Under the pieces are notes generated by a model. The model had not been told where the DNA came from, did no database searches, and was given only the letters and a program-made list of their open reading frames with translations. The position numbers and the translations under genes are program-made. Below are positions 1-9,800 of a stretch of DNA of 54,790 bases, in pieces. Each line of letters begins with the position of its first letter. Position 1 is the stretch's first letter. The stretch spans positions 1-54,790 of the forward strand of contig CAZGTQ010000103.1 of assembly GCA_964528575.1 (NCBI GenBank), in the 5' to 3' direction. This DNA comes from CAZGTQ01 sp964528575 (GTDB lineage: Bacteria > Planctomycetota > UBA1135 > GCA-002686595).

Positions 1-1292
1 CGCGGGTCGTCCTCGACGTGGGCCCACGCGCGCGTGTAGCGGTCGATGTCGAGCACCCACGCGCGCAGCGGCGCGGGCCGCCAGCGCGCCGGGCTCATCG
101 GGACCACGCCCCATTCCGCCGTGTCGCGGATGATGCGCGACAGGCCGCCCGGGATCGGCGCTGCGGCCCAGGAGCGGCGCGGGCGCGAGAACACCTCGAG
201 GCCGGCGGCGTACCCGGGGCGCGCCGAGCGCAGGAGCGAGAGGTACTTGCCCTTCTCGAGCATCACCTCGTGGTCGTCGGTCATCGTCGCGTCGAGCACG
301 AACGCGTCGAGGCGGCTCGGACCTTTCGTCACCAACAGGAAATCCGGCGTCACCTCGCCGCGGCCGACGCAGTAGAAGCCGCACGGGTGGTCGCGCTCGG
401 GGGTGATGCGCGCCTCGACCCACAGGTCGATGCGCTCGCTCCCGCGGCCGAGGCGGATGCAGCCGCCGAGCAGGAGCGGGCCGACCGGGTCGTTCGCGAC
501 GCGCCAGCCGAGCTCCTCGAACGCGCGCAACAGCATCACGCCGCACCAGCGCTGGTACAGGTACGGCAGATCCGCGGTCTCCGTGGGGCGGCTCAGCATC
601 GTGCGGAGCTGCTGGGGGAGCGCGCGGCCGGGCTCGACGAGGTCGCGCGCCATTTGGCGCAGGCGCACCCAGGCGCGCGAGCGCGGGTACGGCGAGGGGA
701 CGCGCGCCGACGGGCGCGGCGGGCGGCCGTTCGCGCGGGCGACCGCCGACGCCGCTCGGCGCAGCGCGAGGGCGGCGAGGTCGAGGCGGCGCTCCATGCT
801 CTCGAGATCCTGCGCGTCGGCGAGCGCCCACGGCGACGAGCCGGCGCGGGCGATGCGCGCGTCGTCGATCTGCTTCTGCGCGCGCTCGCGCACGGACTCG
901 AGCAGCGAGCGCTGCAGCTCGATCAGGTGCGCGAGCCAGGAGAGCGACGCGGTGTCGGGCTCGAGCACCGGGACCGTCCGCACCCAGCGCGTGGGGACGA
1001 CGCCGTAGCGGTGCGTGCGCTCGAAGTCCGCCGGGTGGCGCGAAGGCGTCGCGCCGACCGGCGAGTGGCCCCAGAGCGCGACGACGCGGTCGGGCGACTC
1101 GCTCTCCTCGAGCTCGTCGATCAGCACCGGGACGAGCGCGCAGAGGCTGCCGACCGCCTCGAGGATCACGCCGAGGCCCGGCGCGCGCGCGTTGCCCAGG
1201 TCGAGCGACGCCTTCGGCGCGAGCCCGGACTCGAGCATGTCGTTCGCGAACGCGTAGAGATCGTCGACGAGATTGCGCAGGAACGGGTTCAT
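1..1292 (-). CDS. McrC-like / DUF2357-type nuclease-fold partner protein (partial)
   Basis: The reading frame is open from an ATG at 1292 to the left edge, giving about 430 visible residues; the C-terminus is missing. The ATG overlaps the stop of the upstream McrB-like gene (ATGA, 1289-1292), so the two are almost certainly co-translated. Around residues 285-340 there is a PD-(D/E)xK-like pattern: a DLWVEARI strand, then TPDF with D317, then FVLDAT with D334. In McrC and DUF2357 proteins the last element is usually D/E-x-K; here T336 stands where lysine is expected, and the nearest lysines lie further on (EKGK). By family knowledge such proteins are the nuclease or effector half of McrBC-type systems. 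The assignment rests mainly on position after the ATPase and on this motif. It could be a nuclease with a relocated lysine or an inactive relative. Confidence 0.6.
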   Translation of the reverse strand, partial: MNPFLRNLVDDLYAFANDMLESGLAPKASLDLGNARAPGLGVILEAVGSLCALVPVLIDELEESESPDRVVALWGHSPVGATPSRHPADFERTHRYGVVPTRWVRTVPVLEPDTASLSWLAHLIELQRSLLESVRERAQKQIDDARIARAGSSPWALADAQDLESMERRLDLAALALRRAASAVARANGRPPRPSARVPSPYPRSRAWVRLRQMARDLVEPGRALPQQLRTMLSRPTETADLPYLYQRWCGVMLLRAFEELGWRVANDPVGPLLLGGCIRLGRGSERIDLWVEARITPERDHPCGFYCVGRGEVTPDFLLVTKGPSRLDAFVLDATMTDDHEVMLEKGKYLSLLRSARPGYAAGLEVFSRPRRSWAAAPIPGGLSRIIRDTAEWGVVPMSPARWRPAPLRAWVLDIDRYTRAWAHVEDDP

Positions 1293-3211
1293 ACCTGCAG
1301 CACGTCGCGCCCCTCGCTCAGCATCTCCTGCCACAGCGAAATCAGGCGCGAGCACTCCGGCAAGTGCTTGCCGAGCGGCTCGCTCCACTTGCCCAGGGAA
1401 TCGCACAGCGCCTTGTCCTCGGGATCGCCGGCGAGCAGCCGCACCTTGCTCAGGACCTCCTGCGCGAGCACGAGGTCGATCGCCTTCCACGGCTCGGTCA
1501 GGCCGAGCAGGTCCATGTTCTCGACGCACGCGCGCAGCGAGCGCGACGTGCGCAGCGAGAACGTCGCGCCCTTGCCGCGCGCGAGGAAGTCGAGGTCCGC
1601 GATCGCGTCGACCTGATCGTCGCAGAGCTCGAGCCCGACCGCGGCGATCGCGTCGCGCGGCTCGATCGTGATCTCGACGACGGCGGCGCGATCGAGCACG
1701 CGCGGCGAAAGGGGACGCGTCGTGTGGTCGCTGTTGACCGTCGCGACGAAGCGCACCGACGGCGCGAGGAAGACGCCGGTGTTCGTGCCCGACCAGTTGC
1801 GCACGCGGTGGCCGCCGAGCTGGATCGTGCGCTCCTTGCGCGCGTCCGCCGGGAACTGCGTGCGCACGAGCACCTCGGAGAGCCAGAACTCCGGCTGCGA
1901 GAGGTTGAACTCCTCGAAGACGACGAGCCGCGTACGCCGGTCGCCCTGGTTCCACGCGTTCGCCGCCTCGTTCAGGAACGTCGTCACGCTCGTCGGCTCG
2001 AACTCGCTGTTGATCGGGTTGACGTACCCGAACAGATCCTCGCGGCCGCGCCACGTCGACGACACGGGCACGGTCAGCGAGCGGCGCCCCTCGGGGTCGT
2101 CGACGAGCATGTGCGCGAGCGTGCTCTTGCCGACGCCGGGGTTGCCGCGCAGGATGAGCAGCGGCTTGGTCAGCGACGCCGCCTGGATCGCGGTCAGCGT
2201 GCTGCGGCCGTAGAGCTCGACGATCGCGCTGCGGCACGCCGGCTCGACGAGCGGCTCGAAGATCTCGACGCGCAAGCGCTGGTTCTTCGGCTCGCGCACG
2301 CTCGCGACGCCCGCGTGGACCGGCGCGGGGGCCACGGTCGCCGCCGCCGCGGTCGCCGTCGCCGCGGCCGCCGTCGCTGCGGCCGCGACGGCGCGCGCCG
2401 CGACCTCGCGCGGCGACTCGCTCGCGCTCCCGACGTGGCCGCTCGCTGTCGCGCTCGCCAGCTCCTCGACGTGGTCGCGCAGGTCCTTGAACGGCTTGTG
2501 GAGCATGCCGCTGCTCGCGCGCGGCAACGGATGCAGCACCTCGGGCTCGATGCCGCCGACCGTCGGCGCCTTGGCGGCCGCGTCGTCGAGCCAGTTCTTC
2601 AGGTTCGCGTGGAAGTACTCGAAGCGCGCGCGGTCCTCGGGTTGCATCCAGGCGTCCTCGGCGCCGTCCGCGGCCTCCTCGACGCGCCGGAAGAGCCGCT
2701 GCACCGCCGAGCGGTCGACCTGCTTGATGTACGGGCCGCCCAGGCTCTGGTAGCGCGGCCGCTCGACTTGCAGGTTGTGGAAGCGCGCCCAGCAGTCGCG
2801 GTAGGGGACGATGCGCCAGATCGTGCGGTAGTGGCTCGTGATCGGCTCGACGCGCCGGATGCGATAGGCGCCGAAGACCGCGGCCTTCTGGCCCCCGGTC
2901 TCGCGCACGCCGCGGGGCTCGGAGAACTGATGGCCCCACAGCAGCAGGAGCTGGTCGTCGAGCGCGTGGACATTCGACTCGAGCAGCCACCCGACGCCAT
3001 GGTCGTCGACTACCAGGCTCGGCCCGTCCTCCTTGAACAGGTTCAGGTGATAGCAGCGGCCGTCCCCGCGCTCGCAATATCCCTGCCGGAAGTCCAGTGT
3101 CGCGCCGCAGTTCCAGCTCGCAGCATCCTGGCAGATCTGCCCGCCCCAGCCGCTGCGGTGGGAGTTGACGTTGCAGCCGAGAGCATTGCCGGGCGTCCAG
3201 GCGAGGCCCAT
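1289..3211 (-). CDS. McrB-like AAA+ NTPase with cysteine-rich N-terminal region
   Basis: This is a 640-residue protein. Residues about 325-620 form an AAA+ module: Walker A GNPGVGKST (G356-T364), a Walker B-like strand VVFEEFN (E433, E434) and a sensor-like ATVNSD followed by RPLSPRVLDRA, the layout of the McrB family, where the motor drives a McrC-type nuclease. The N-terminal 200 residues are not the classic McrB DNA-binding domain. They carry five cysteines (C13, C27, C35, C46, C53) and several Trp and His residues within the first 55 positions, which suggests a metal site or a reader of modified DNA; this is inference. An Ala/Thr/Pro-rich linker (about 265-305) separates the two parts. 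The stop overlaps the start of the McrC-like gene by 4 bp. The upstream antiporter gene ends 89 bp away on the same strand and is probably unrelated. Confidence 0.78.
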   Translation of the reverse strand: MGLAWTPGNALGCNVNSHRSGWGGQICQDAASWNCGATLDFRQGYCERGDGRCYHLNLFKEDGPSLVVDDHGVGWLLESNVHALDDQLLLLWGHQFSEPRGVRETGGQKAAVFGAYRIRRVEPITSHYRTIWRIVPYRDCWARFHNLQVERPRYQSLGGPYIKQVDRSAVQRLFRRVEEAADGAEDAWMQPEDRARFEYFHANLKNWLDDAAAKAPTVGGIEPEVLHPLPRASSGMLHKPFKDLRDHVEELASATASGHVGSASESPREVAARAVAAAATAAAATATAAAATVAPAPVHAGVASVREPKNQRLRVEIFEPLVEPACRSAIVELYGRSTLTAIQAASLTKPLLILRGNPGVGKSTLAHMLVDDPEGRRSLTVPVSSTWRGREDLFGYVNPINSEFEPTSVTTFLNEAANAWNQGDRRTRLVVFEEFNLSQPEFWLSEVLVRTQFPADARKERTIQLGGHRVRNWSGTNTGVFLAPSVRFVATVNSDHTTRPLSPRVLDRAAVVEITIEPRDAIAAVGLELCDDQVDAIADLDFLARGKGATFSLRTSRSLRACVENMDLLGLTEPWKAIDLVLAQEVLSKVRLLAGDPEDKALCDSLGKWSEPLGKHLPECSRLISLWQEMLSEGRDVLQV

Positions 3212-3300
3212 GACCTGCCTCCTCCGAGTGATAGTCGTATGGATAGAGCGAGGGAAGACCGCGCGCTCGGCCGTGGCCGTGCGCGAGATCCAGCCCCAGT

Positions 3301-5136
3301 CTAGTGGCGCGCGGCGGAGCCGTCAGGGGTCCGCCGCGGTTCGTCGCCCGGTGCCCCCGGCTCGGGGCCGCGCGGCGGGGCGGCGGAGCCGTTGCCCTGC
3401 TCGTCCTCGAGGAAGTAGTTGAAGCCCTCCGTGTCCTCGCCGTGGAGGACCTCGCACGCGTGAGCCGGGCTGCGGGCCGAGAAGAGCTGCTTCTGGAAGG
3501 CCGCGTCCTTGCCCACGTTGCGCGCCAGCGTCGCGAGGACCTCGAGGTGGCGCGCCCGCTGTTCCGGCGGCGTCGCGAGGAGCACGACGCAGTGGACGGG
3601 CTGCCCGTCGGGCGTTTGGAACGGCAGCCCCTCGGCGCTGAGCCCCATCACGCCGACCATGTGCGGGTGACCCTCGGGCAGGCTGCCGTGGGGGACGAAG
3701 AGGCCGCCGCCCAGGCACGTCGACACCTGCGCCTCGCGCTCCAGGACGGAGTCGACGAACTGCTGGCGGTCGATGCGCAAGGCGTGCGACGAAAGCAGGA
3801 GGTCGCACAGTTGCTCGATGACCTCTTGCTTCGTGCGGCCGCGCAGGCCGGTGAGGATGTTCTCCTCTTGCAGGAAGTCGATCAGGCGCGTGCGGTTCCG
3901 ACCTGCCTCGCCCGAGCGGGAGATGCCGATGCGCGTGAGGATCGGGCCGCCGATCTCCGCGAGCGTGACCGCGCTCAGGACGACGCCCACGAAGAGCTCC
4001 ACGAGGTCCGGGTGCTGGGCGAATCCGCGATCGTTCTCGACGAGGATCACGAGCCCGATCGACAACCCCGCCTGCGGGAGGAGCGACATGCCCAGGTTGT
4101 CCCGTACCTTCTTCGTCGCATGCGCCAACCGCATCGCGAGCCCCGCCGCGGCGACTTTGCCCAGCGCGCGAGCCGCGAAGAAGAGCAGCGCGATCGTGCC
4201 GGCTCGGCCGACCAGGTCCATCGAGAGGTGCATCCCGGCGAGCGTGAAGAAGACGGCGAGGATCGCAGGCTCGAAGGACGCGAAGGCGGTGTCCAGCACG
4301 CGATCGCGCGTGGACGCCGAGTTCGCCTGGACGATTCCCACCACCATGCAGGCGAGCAGCGGCGACACCCCCAGGAGGATGGAGAGCCCGTAGGTCGCAA
4401 AGATCGCGAGTAGCGCTGCGGTGGTCACACGGTCGCGGCGTGCGGTGCGTTCGCTCAGCGCCGTCATCGCTGCGCCGACGAGCCCGCCCAGCAAGAGGCT
4501 GCCGATCAGTTGCATGGACGGAGCGAGGAGCCCCTCTACGAAGCTGACGTCCGGAGCCGTACCGAGCTGGGCCTTCACGACGACGCGCGCGAGCTCGAAC
4601 AGCACGATACAGAGCATGTTGTTGATCGCGACTGCCGCCACGAGCGTCTTGATGAAGACGCCGCGAGCTCTGCTCTCCTTGACGATCGCCACGATCGTGG
4701 CCGGCGCAGTCTCCAAGGCCAGAGCCGCCAGCAGCAGCGCGAGCGGGAAACCGACGGAAGGCAGGAGCGTCAGAGCGATGAAGACGATCGCCGGCGTCAG
4801 GGCCGCCTCGAACAAGATCAGATAGAGCAGCCGCTTGCCCGCGTTCCGGAGGCGACGCACGTCGAGGTGCGCGCCGACGGTGACGCCCATCAGCCCGAGG
4901 GCGAACTCCTTGATCGGCTGGAGCTCGGCGAGGCTGTCGTCGTCGAACAGCGCGAGTCCCGCTCCGCCGAGGATGGCTCCCGCGAGGATCTGGCCCGTGA
5001 CTCCCGGCAGGCGCAGGCGCTTCGCGGCGCCGCCGAAGAGCGTGCCGGCGAGCAGGACGATGGCGAGCGTGAGCAGCGCGTGCGCATCCTCGAGCCGGGC
5101 AACGGGCGGCAAGAGGTGCGCGAGGTGAGGCTGCAT
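3301..5136 (-). CDS. Monovalent cation:proton antiporter (CPA2/Kef type) fused to a PTS EIIA-like domain
   Basis: The start was set at the ATG of MQPHLAHLL (5136), since the 24 residues before it are polar and the membrane domain follows directly; the product is 611 aa. Residues about 20-400 contain around a dozen hydrophobic segments with the Gly/Leu-rich pattern of CPA2 sodium or potassium:proton antiporters (for example LPGVTGQILAGAILGG and FALGLMGVTVGAHLD). Residues about 420-570 resemble a fructose/nitrogen-type PTS EIIA domain, with the phospho-acceptor context FVPHGSLPEG centred on H483. The tail is Pro/Gly/charged and likely disordered. The fusion suggests that transport is controlled by phosphorylation or by the metabolic state sensed through the EIIA module. 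It is divergent from miaB, with a 116-bp intergenic region. Confidence 0.85.
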   Translation of the reverse strand: MQPHLAHLLPPVARLEDAHALLTLAIVLLAGTLFGGAAKRLRLPGVTGQILAGAILGGAGLALFDDDSLAELQPIKEFALGLMGVTVGAHLDVRRLRNAGKRLLYLILFEAALTPAIVFIALTLLPSVGFPLALLLAALALETAPATIVAIVKESRARGVFIKTLVAAVAINNMLCIVLFELARVVVKAQLGTAPDVSFVEGLLAPSMQLIGSLLLGGLVGAAMTALSERTARRDRVTTAALLAIFATYGLSILLGVSPLLACMVVGIVQANSASTRDRVLDTAFASFEPAILAVFFTLAGMHLSMDLVGRAGTIALLFFAARALGKVAAAGLAMRLAHATKKVRDNLGMSLLPQAGLSIGLVILVENDRGFAQHPDLVELFVGVVLSAVTLAEIGGPILTRIGISRSGEAGRNRTRLIDFLQEENILTGLRGRTKQEVIEQLCDLLLSSHALRIDRQQFVDSVLEREAQVSTCLGGGLFVPHGSLPEGHPHMVGVMGLSAEGLPFQTPDGQPVHCVVLLATPPEQRARHLEVLATLARNVGKDAAFQKQLFSARSPAHACEVLHGEDTEGFNYFLEDEQGNGSAAPPRGPEPGAPGDEPRRTPDGSAARH

Positions 5137-5211
5137 CAGGGCGAAGATGGTACGCGGAACGAAGCCCGAATCCTCTCCGGGGAGTCGGCACCGTCGCTCG
5201 GCTTCCACGCC

Positions 5212-5240
5212 TTGGAACGCGCGGCGGCCGCGTCTATCAT
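5212..5240 (+). promoter_or_regulatory. Predicted sigma70-type promoter of miaB
   Basis: TTGGAA (5212-5217) and TATCAT (5235-5240) are separated by exactly 17 bp, and the miaB ATG follows 12 bp after the -10 element. AT-rich hexamers are rare in this GC-rich sequence, so the pairing stands out. No transcript data are available. Confidence 0.45.
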
Positions 5241-5252
5241 GCGCGGCTGCCC

Positions 5253-6740
5253 ATGACTCTCCCGCGCTTCCGCTCGCGCGACGCCGCGACCCCCGCCGCG
5301 ACCCCCGACTCGACGCCCGCCGGCTCCGCCGAGCCGTCGGTCCACGTCGTGACGTTCGGGTGCCAGATGAACAAGTACGACTCGCTCCTCGTCGAGGGGC
5401 GCTTCGTGAAGAGCGGCTACCGCGTCACCGCCGACCTCGACGACGCCGACGTCGTGCTGTTCAACACGTGCTCCGTGCGCGAGCACGCCGAGGAGCGCGC
5501 GCTCTCGTGGGTCGGCGAGCTCAAGCGCGCGAAGGAGCGGCGCCCCGACCTCGTCGTCGGCGTGATGGGCTGCTTCGCCCAGCGCGCGCAGGACGAGATC
5601 TTCCGCCGCGCGCCGCACGTCGACGTCGTGTGCGGCACGCGCCGCTTCCAGCACCTGCCCGAGCTCGTCGCCGAGGTGCGCGCGCGGCGCGGCTCGCCCG
5701 ACGCCCGCCGCCGGTCCGACATGCGCGTGCTCGACGCCGGCATGGACGACGAGGTCGCCGTCGCGCGCGCCGGCGAGCCCTACACCGGCGGGCTGCACGG
5801 CTACCTCGCGGTGATGCGCGGGTGCGACCTCAACTGCACGTACTGCATCGTGCCGCGCACGCGCGGCCGCGTGCAGAGCCGTCCGATCGCCGACCTCGTC
5901 GACGAGGCGCGCTGGATGGTCGGCGGCGGCTGCCGCGCGATCACGCTGCTCGGGCAGACCGTCAACAGCTACGGCGAGGACCTGCCCGCGCCGGGGCCGG
6001 GCGAGCGCGGCCGCGGTCGCGGTCGCGGCGGGCGCCCGAGCCTCGCCGACCTGATCGAGGCGCTGCAGGGCGTCGAGGGCCTCGCGCGCATCCGGCTCGT
6101 CACGCTCCACGCCGCGTACGTCACGCGCGCGCTCGCCGAGGCGCTGCGCGACTGCGACAAGGCCGATCGCTTCCTGCCGCTGCCGGCGCAGTCGGGCTCG
6201 GACCGGATCCTGCGCGCGATGAAGCGCGGCTACACGACCGACCTGTACCGCGAGCGCGTCGAGCTGCTCCGCTCGATCGTCCCCGACGTCGAGCTCGGCT
6301 CGGACTGGATCGTCGGCTTTCCGAGCGAGACCGACGCCGACCACGCGGCGAGCGAGTCGTTCCTCGCCGAGATCGGCTTCGTGCAGAACTACGTGTTCAA
6401 GTACGACCCGCGGCCCGAGACCGCGGCGCACGAGCGCGCGGACGACGTGAGCGCCTCGACGAAGAAGGCGCGCAACCAGGCGCTCCTCGCGCTCTCCGAG
6501 CGCGTCGGCCTCGCGCGCATGCAAGCGCACCTCGGCCGCGAGCTCGACGTGTTCGTCGAACAGGTGCGCGAGCGCGATCGCGCGCTCGTCCTCGGCCGCA
6601 CGCGGCACAACCTGCCGATCTCGCTCGCCGGCGACCCGTCGCTCGTCGGCACGACCGTGCGCGCCGTCGCGAACGATGCGAGCGCGTACGGCCTGGCGGG
6701 CGCGCTCGCGGGTGCAGGCGCGCAAACGTCGGGCGCGTAG
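5253..6740 (+). CDS. miaB: tRNA-2-methylthio-N6-dimethylallyladenosine synthase MiaB
   Basis: The enzyme methylthiolates i6A37 in tRNAs that read UNN codons, using two 4Fe-4S clusters. The 495-aa product has the full methylthiotransferase architecture. The N-terminal UPF0004 domain has its three cysteines C37 (GCQMN), C73 (NTCSV) and C107 (GCFAQ). The radical SAM domain has C191-x3-C195-x2-C198 (GCDLNCTYC) and the later QSGSDRIL motif. A C-terminal TRAM-like domain occupies about residues 425-490. There is a short Arg/Gly-rich insert (about 250-260) and an Ala/Pro-rich N-terminal extension of about 28 residues, typical of GC-rich genomes. The GCQMN and SGSDR signatures favour MiaB over RimO or MtaB. 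Confidence 0.95.
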   Translation: MTLPRFRSRDAATPAATPDSTPAGSAEPSVHVVTFGCQMNKYDSLLVEGRFVKSGYRVTADLDDADVVLFNTCSVREHAEERALSWVGELKRAKERRPDLVVGVMGCFAQRAQDEIFRRAPHVDVVCGTRRFQHLPELVAEVRARRGSPDARRRSDMRVLDAGMDDEVAVARAGEPYTGGLHGYLAVMRGCDLNCTYCIVPRTRGRVQSRPIADLVDEARWMVGGGCRAITLLGQTVNSYGEDLPAPGPGERGRGRGRGGRPSLADLIEALQGVEGLARIRLVTLHAAYVTRALAEALRDCDKADRFLPLPAQSGSDRILRAMKRGYTTDLYRERVELLRSIVPDVELGSDWIVGFPSETDADHAASESFLAEIGFVQNYVFKYDPRPETAAHERADDVSASTKKARNQALLALSERVGLARMQAHLGRELDVFVEQVRERDRALVLGRTRHNLPISLAGDPSLVGTTVRAVANDASAYGLAGALAGAGAQTSGA

Positions 6741-6835
6741 CGGGGGACGAGTTCCGCGGAACGGCGCTCGCGCACCGGCGCGGTCGCTGTACGATCCGCT
6801 ATCCCCCGACGCAGTCTCGAGAGAGGACCGTCCCG

Positions 6836-9800
6836 ATGATGCATTGCCGCTCGCGCGCGCGCGTGCTCGCCGCCCTCGCGCTCGTCCCCGTCCTGGTCGC
6901 GCCGACTCGGGCGCAGAACCTCCCCGACGGCCCCGCCATCTGGCGCGAGGTGACCGGCATCGAGAACCTGCCGGGCGCCGGTCATGCGTGGGATCCGCGG
7001 TTCACGCGGCCGCACGTCCCGTCCTTCCGCACGACGAGCGACGGGCGCATCGCGGTCAACGTGAAGGGCGTGCCGCGCATCACGCTGCTGAAGCCGGAGA
7101 AGCTCGACCCGACGGGCGCGAACCCCGCTCCGCCGCCGTTCCTGCACCAGCCGCCCGGCAGCTACACGATGAGCTGGGACGACTCCGGCACGAACGTCGG
7201 GTACGTCGGCGGGACGGCCGCCGCGGCGGCGAACATCTACAACGGCTCGACGAGCCGCAACGTCGTCCACGGCTGCCTCTGGGACGACGCGCTGCCGATC
7301 AGCAACGGGCTCGGCCAGGACGTCTACGACTTGAAGGTCCTCGTGACCACGAACAGCCCGAGCCAGAACGTGCAGATCTTCGTGACGCCGGTCACCGTCG
7401 TCGTCGGGCAGCCGAAGACGGCGAACGCGCACATCGTGTCGGTCACGAAGAGCGGGCTCACGCTGGAGGGGCCCGTCTACGACAGCGATCCGCTCGTCAC
7501 GCGCCAGTTCAACGGCACCGCGTTCGAGCCGACGATCGCGGGCGACGGCCGGCTGCTCGTATTCCGCATCGGCTCGCCGAACCTGCCCGTCGGGCCGGAC
7601 GGCAACACGACGCCGCACGGAGTCGACATCGTCTACTCGTACTACGAGATCGGCGCGACGGCCGACCCGACGAAGTGGCTCGACGTCTACCCGATCCCGC
7701 ACGCTCCGTACGACGTCCGCGTCGTCGCGAAGTTCGGGTTCGCGCGCAACCCGTTCCTCGATCCGCGCGGGCAGCCGATCCCCGAGTGGGAGGATCTCGG
7801 CGGAACGTACCCGTGGATCGACCGCGGGGCGAAGAACCTCTTCTTCACGACGATCGGGGCGCGGCTGCACACGGCCTCGTCGGGGTGGATGGCGGGGCGC
7901 TATGGCCTCGAATTCCACCCGGACGACCCGAACCCGCTCTACGGCGCCGAGGCGAACGGCATCACGCGCGGCGTCGCGTTCGCCGGTCTGTGGAGCCGCG
8001 GCAAGACGGTCCTCGTCGACAACCTCAACAACGACATGGACTACGCGATCGGCAACCAGGGCGCGCCGCCGGTCGGCGCGCAGCAGCGGCTGGTGAAGCT
8101 GTTCGCGGACGGCGGCCCCGACGGCAGCGGCAGGCTCCTGCTCGGCTACGGGCGCGCGAATCACAACCCGGCGTTCCCGCCCGGCGAGAACACGAACACG
8201 ACGATCATCGATTCGATCGAGAACAAGCTCAACACGAAGCGGAACGCCGTGCCGATCGCCCCGCGCGACGTCGTCTGGTTCGTGCAGAACGGCAAGCACA
8301 CCGACCAGCTCGTCTTCGACGACTACGTCGACCCCGACGCGCTCGTCGTCGCCTCGATGGCGGGGCTGATCCGCTTCCCCGACGACGTCGCGGGCACGCA
8401 GCGCAACTCGTTCGTGTACGACGACGGCTGGAACACGTCGAGCGAGCAGTGGGGCCCTCCCGCGTCGTTCCCGATCCGCATCCAGAACGCCGCGACCGCG
8501 CACCACCGCTGGCTCCTGCCGCCGTACGGCGAGCTCGTCCACTCCGGCGACGGCCGGCTCGAGCCCGCCGCGACGGGTGGCGTCCACGGGCGCGGCCTGT
8601 GGCTCGAGGACGGGGTCGGCCTGCGCTTCGACGTGCCCTCGCAGGTGGACGCGCCCAGCGGCCTCGACCCCGACCAGCGCGATGCGTACGTCGGCCTGTT
8701 CGTCGACTGTCGGTTCGCCGACGACGACGCCGATCGCCTGCTGCTCTCCTTCCCCGACGGCTCGCGCTTGTTCCTGCGCGGCCGCAGCCAGATCCTGTTC
8801 GACGACGGTGCGGGCCCGGTGCACTTCGCGCCGCTGCCGAGCTCCTTCACGCATACGACGTCCTCGCTGCCCTCGCCGTTCGAGCTCTTCCCCGACGCGG
8901 GTTGGACCCACGTGGGCTTGCGGATCGAGGACGGGGGCCACACCGTCACGCTGCTCGTCGCCGGCCTGCCGCTGAGCCGCTGGCGCCACCCGGTCGACAC
9001 GCTCTTCCGCGTCCACGGCGGGCCGCTCGTCGTCGGCGACCCCGGCGGCGCGTACGGCGGAGCGTCGTTCCGCGGTTGGGTCGACGAGCTGAAGGTGCTC
9101 TTGCACGAGCTCGATCCCGAGACCGCGTGCAACCACGCGAACGGGACGCTCGTGGGCGTCGACCCCGGCGCGTCGGCGACGAGCTGGGCGCGCCGGTTCG
9201 CCGAGAGCTTCCCCGACTGGGCGCACGCGGAGCTCGCCGCCGAGCTGCGCGCCCGCGGCGAGGACGCGCACGCGCTGTACGCGTGCTTCCAGGACTCGAC
9301 GAGCGACGACGCGGTGTACGCCGACGCACTGCCCGCCGACGTCCACGCACGCGCGGACGCGGTCCACTTCCCCGAGGGCCCGCTCTACTACGACGCACCG
9401 CGGCCCGACACGACGACGAACCGCTTCTGTCTGTCGTGCCACGCGCCCGGCGAGCAAGCGGGGCTGACGCTCTTCGCGCTCGCGCACGCGCCCGTCGACG
9501 CGCAGGACGACCCGCGGCGCCAGCCGATGCAGCCGCCGCCGCTGCTCGGCGGGTTCATCCCCGCGCTCAACGTGAACGCGGGCGCTGTCGCCCAGCCTCC
9601 GGCGGACGTCGATCTGCTCTCCGGGACCGCGCCGACCGACGCGTGGCTCTTGCCGCAGCGCGGCGCGCAGACGTCGCAGATCGGCTCCGTCTTCCTCGTC
9701 GCGGCGGGCTCGGGCGAGCCGCTCCTCGAGCTCGTATCCGGATCGACCGTCGTCGTCGACCCGGCCGTGCTCGAGCCGAGCGTCTTCACGCTGCAGGCGA

